Assembly (NCBI GenBank): GCA_031258255.1
Contig: JAIRNC010000121.1
Coordinates: 1-57,669 of the forward strand
Length of the DNA stretch: 57,669 nt
Reading direction: 5' to 3'
DNA from: Synergistaceae bacterium
GTDB lineage: Bacteria > Synergistota > Synergistia > Synergistales > Synergistaceae
Of this stretch, positions 57,392-57,669 are shown one piece after another. Numbering within the stretch: the first letter of the stretch is position 1; each line of letters starts with the position of its first letter. The notes beneath the pieces are model-generated. The model worked only from the letters and a program-made list of their open reading frames with translations, searched no databases and was not told where the DNA came from. The position numbers and the translations under genes were made by a program.

Positions 57392-57669
57392 TCAGATCAT
57401 GAGCTCGCGTATCTTCTCGACGGGCAAATTCGCGCTCTTCGCGATTATATCCGGCGAAACTCCGTTAGCCAGCAGATTGCGGGCGACTTCAAGCTTGCCT
57501 TTTTCAATGCCTTTTTCGATGCCTTGTTCGATGCCTTGCTCAATGCCTTGCTCGATGCCTTGCTCGATGCCTTGCTCGATGCCCCTCTCAATCCCAACCT
57601 TGGTGAAATATTCCTCCGCTATGGATACGTACACGATCTTCCCCTCCCTGTCGAGCTGCCCCTGATATT
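57392..57669 (-). CDS. C-terminal fragment of Rpn-/PD-(D/E)XK-transposase-type protein (truncated by window edge)
   Basis: Frame stays open past the ORF-track GTG start to the window end (YQGQLDREGKIVYVSIAEEYFTKVGIERGIEQGIEQ...); GIEQG tail typical of this family. Confidence 0.7.
   Translation of the reverse strand, partial: YQGQLDREGKIVYVSIAEEYFTKVGIERGIEQGIEQGIEQGIEQGIEQGIEKGIEKGKLEVARNLLANGVSPDIIAKSANLPVEKIRELMI
57497..57597. repeat. 12-bp tandem repeats encoding (GIEQ/GIEK)n
   Basis: Repeated gatgccttgctc on plus strand. Confidence 0.9.

Noticed and set aside
1-57669. tRNA, rRNA, CRISPR arrays, prophage or complete insertion sequences
   Set aside because: None recognised on either strand by eye; a tRNAscan/Infernal run would be needed to exclude small RNAs.

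Overview
GC-rich bacterial chromosomal window, almost fully coding. Gene content and order resemble an anaerobic diderm of the Synergistota type; this is an inference with no database search. (1) ~0-33.9 kb, minus strand: a flagellar/chemotaxis super-operon running fliE-F-G-H-I-J-slt-motE-fliK-flgD-flgE-flbD-motA-motB-fliL-M-Y-cheY-fliO-P-Q-R-flhB-A-F-G-pilZ-cheB-A-C-D-fliA-fapA, followed by small uncharacterised genes, an S1-domain gene and a DUF501-like gene. (2) ~34.1-41.2 kb, plus strand: nifS-iscU-like-MOSC-metN-metI-MATE-acyl-CoA ligase. (3) ~41.3-57.1 kb, minus strand: canonical hrcA-grpE-dnaK-dnaJ-prmA-rsmE-mtaB under a CIRCE element, then a second, divergent Hsp70/J-protein pair, rpsU, and two large proteins of unknown function, plus a GH26-like gene and a DedA-family gene. 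(4) At the right edge: the C-terminal tail of a probable Rpn/PD-(D/E)XK-type protein with 12-bp tandem repeats. The best candidates for new biology are the second Hsp70/J-HEAT-like pair with the orphan pair next to rpsU, a FliY whose CheC-type catalytic Asn residues both appear lost, and an apparently signal-less lytic transglycosylase inside the flagellar operon. No rRNA, tRNA, CRISPR array or complete insertion sequence was recognised.
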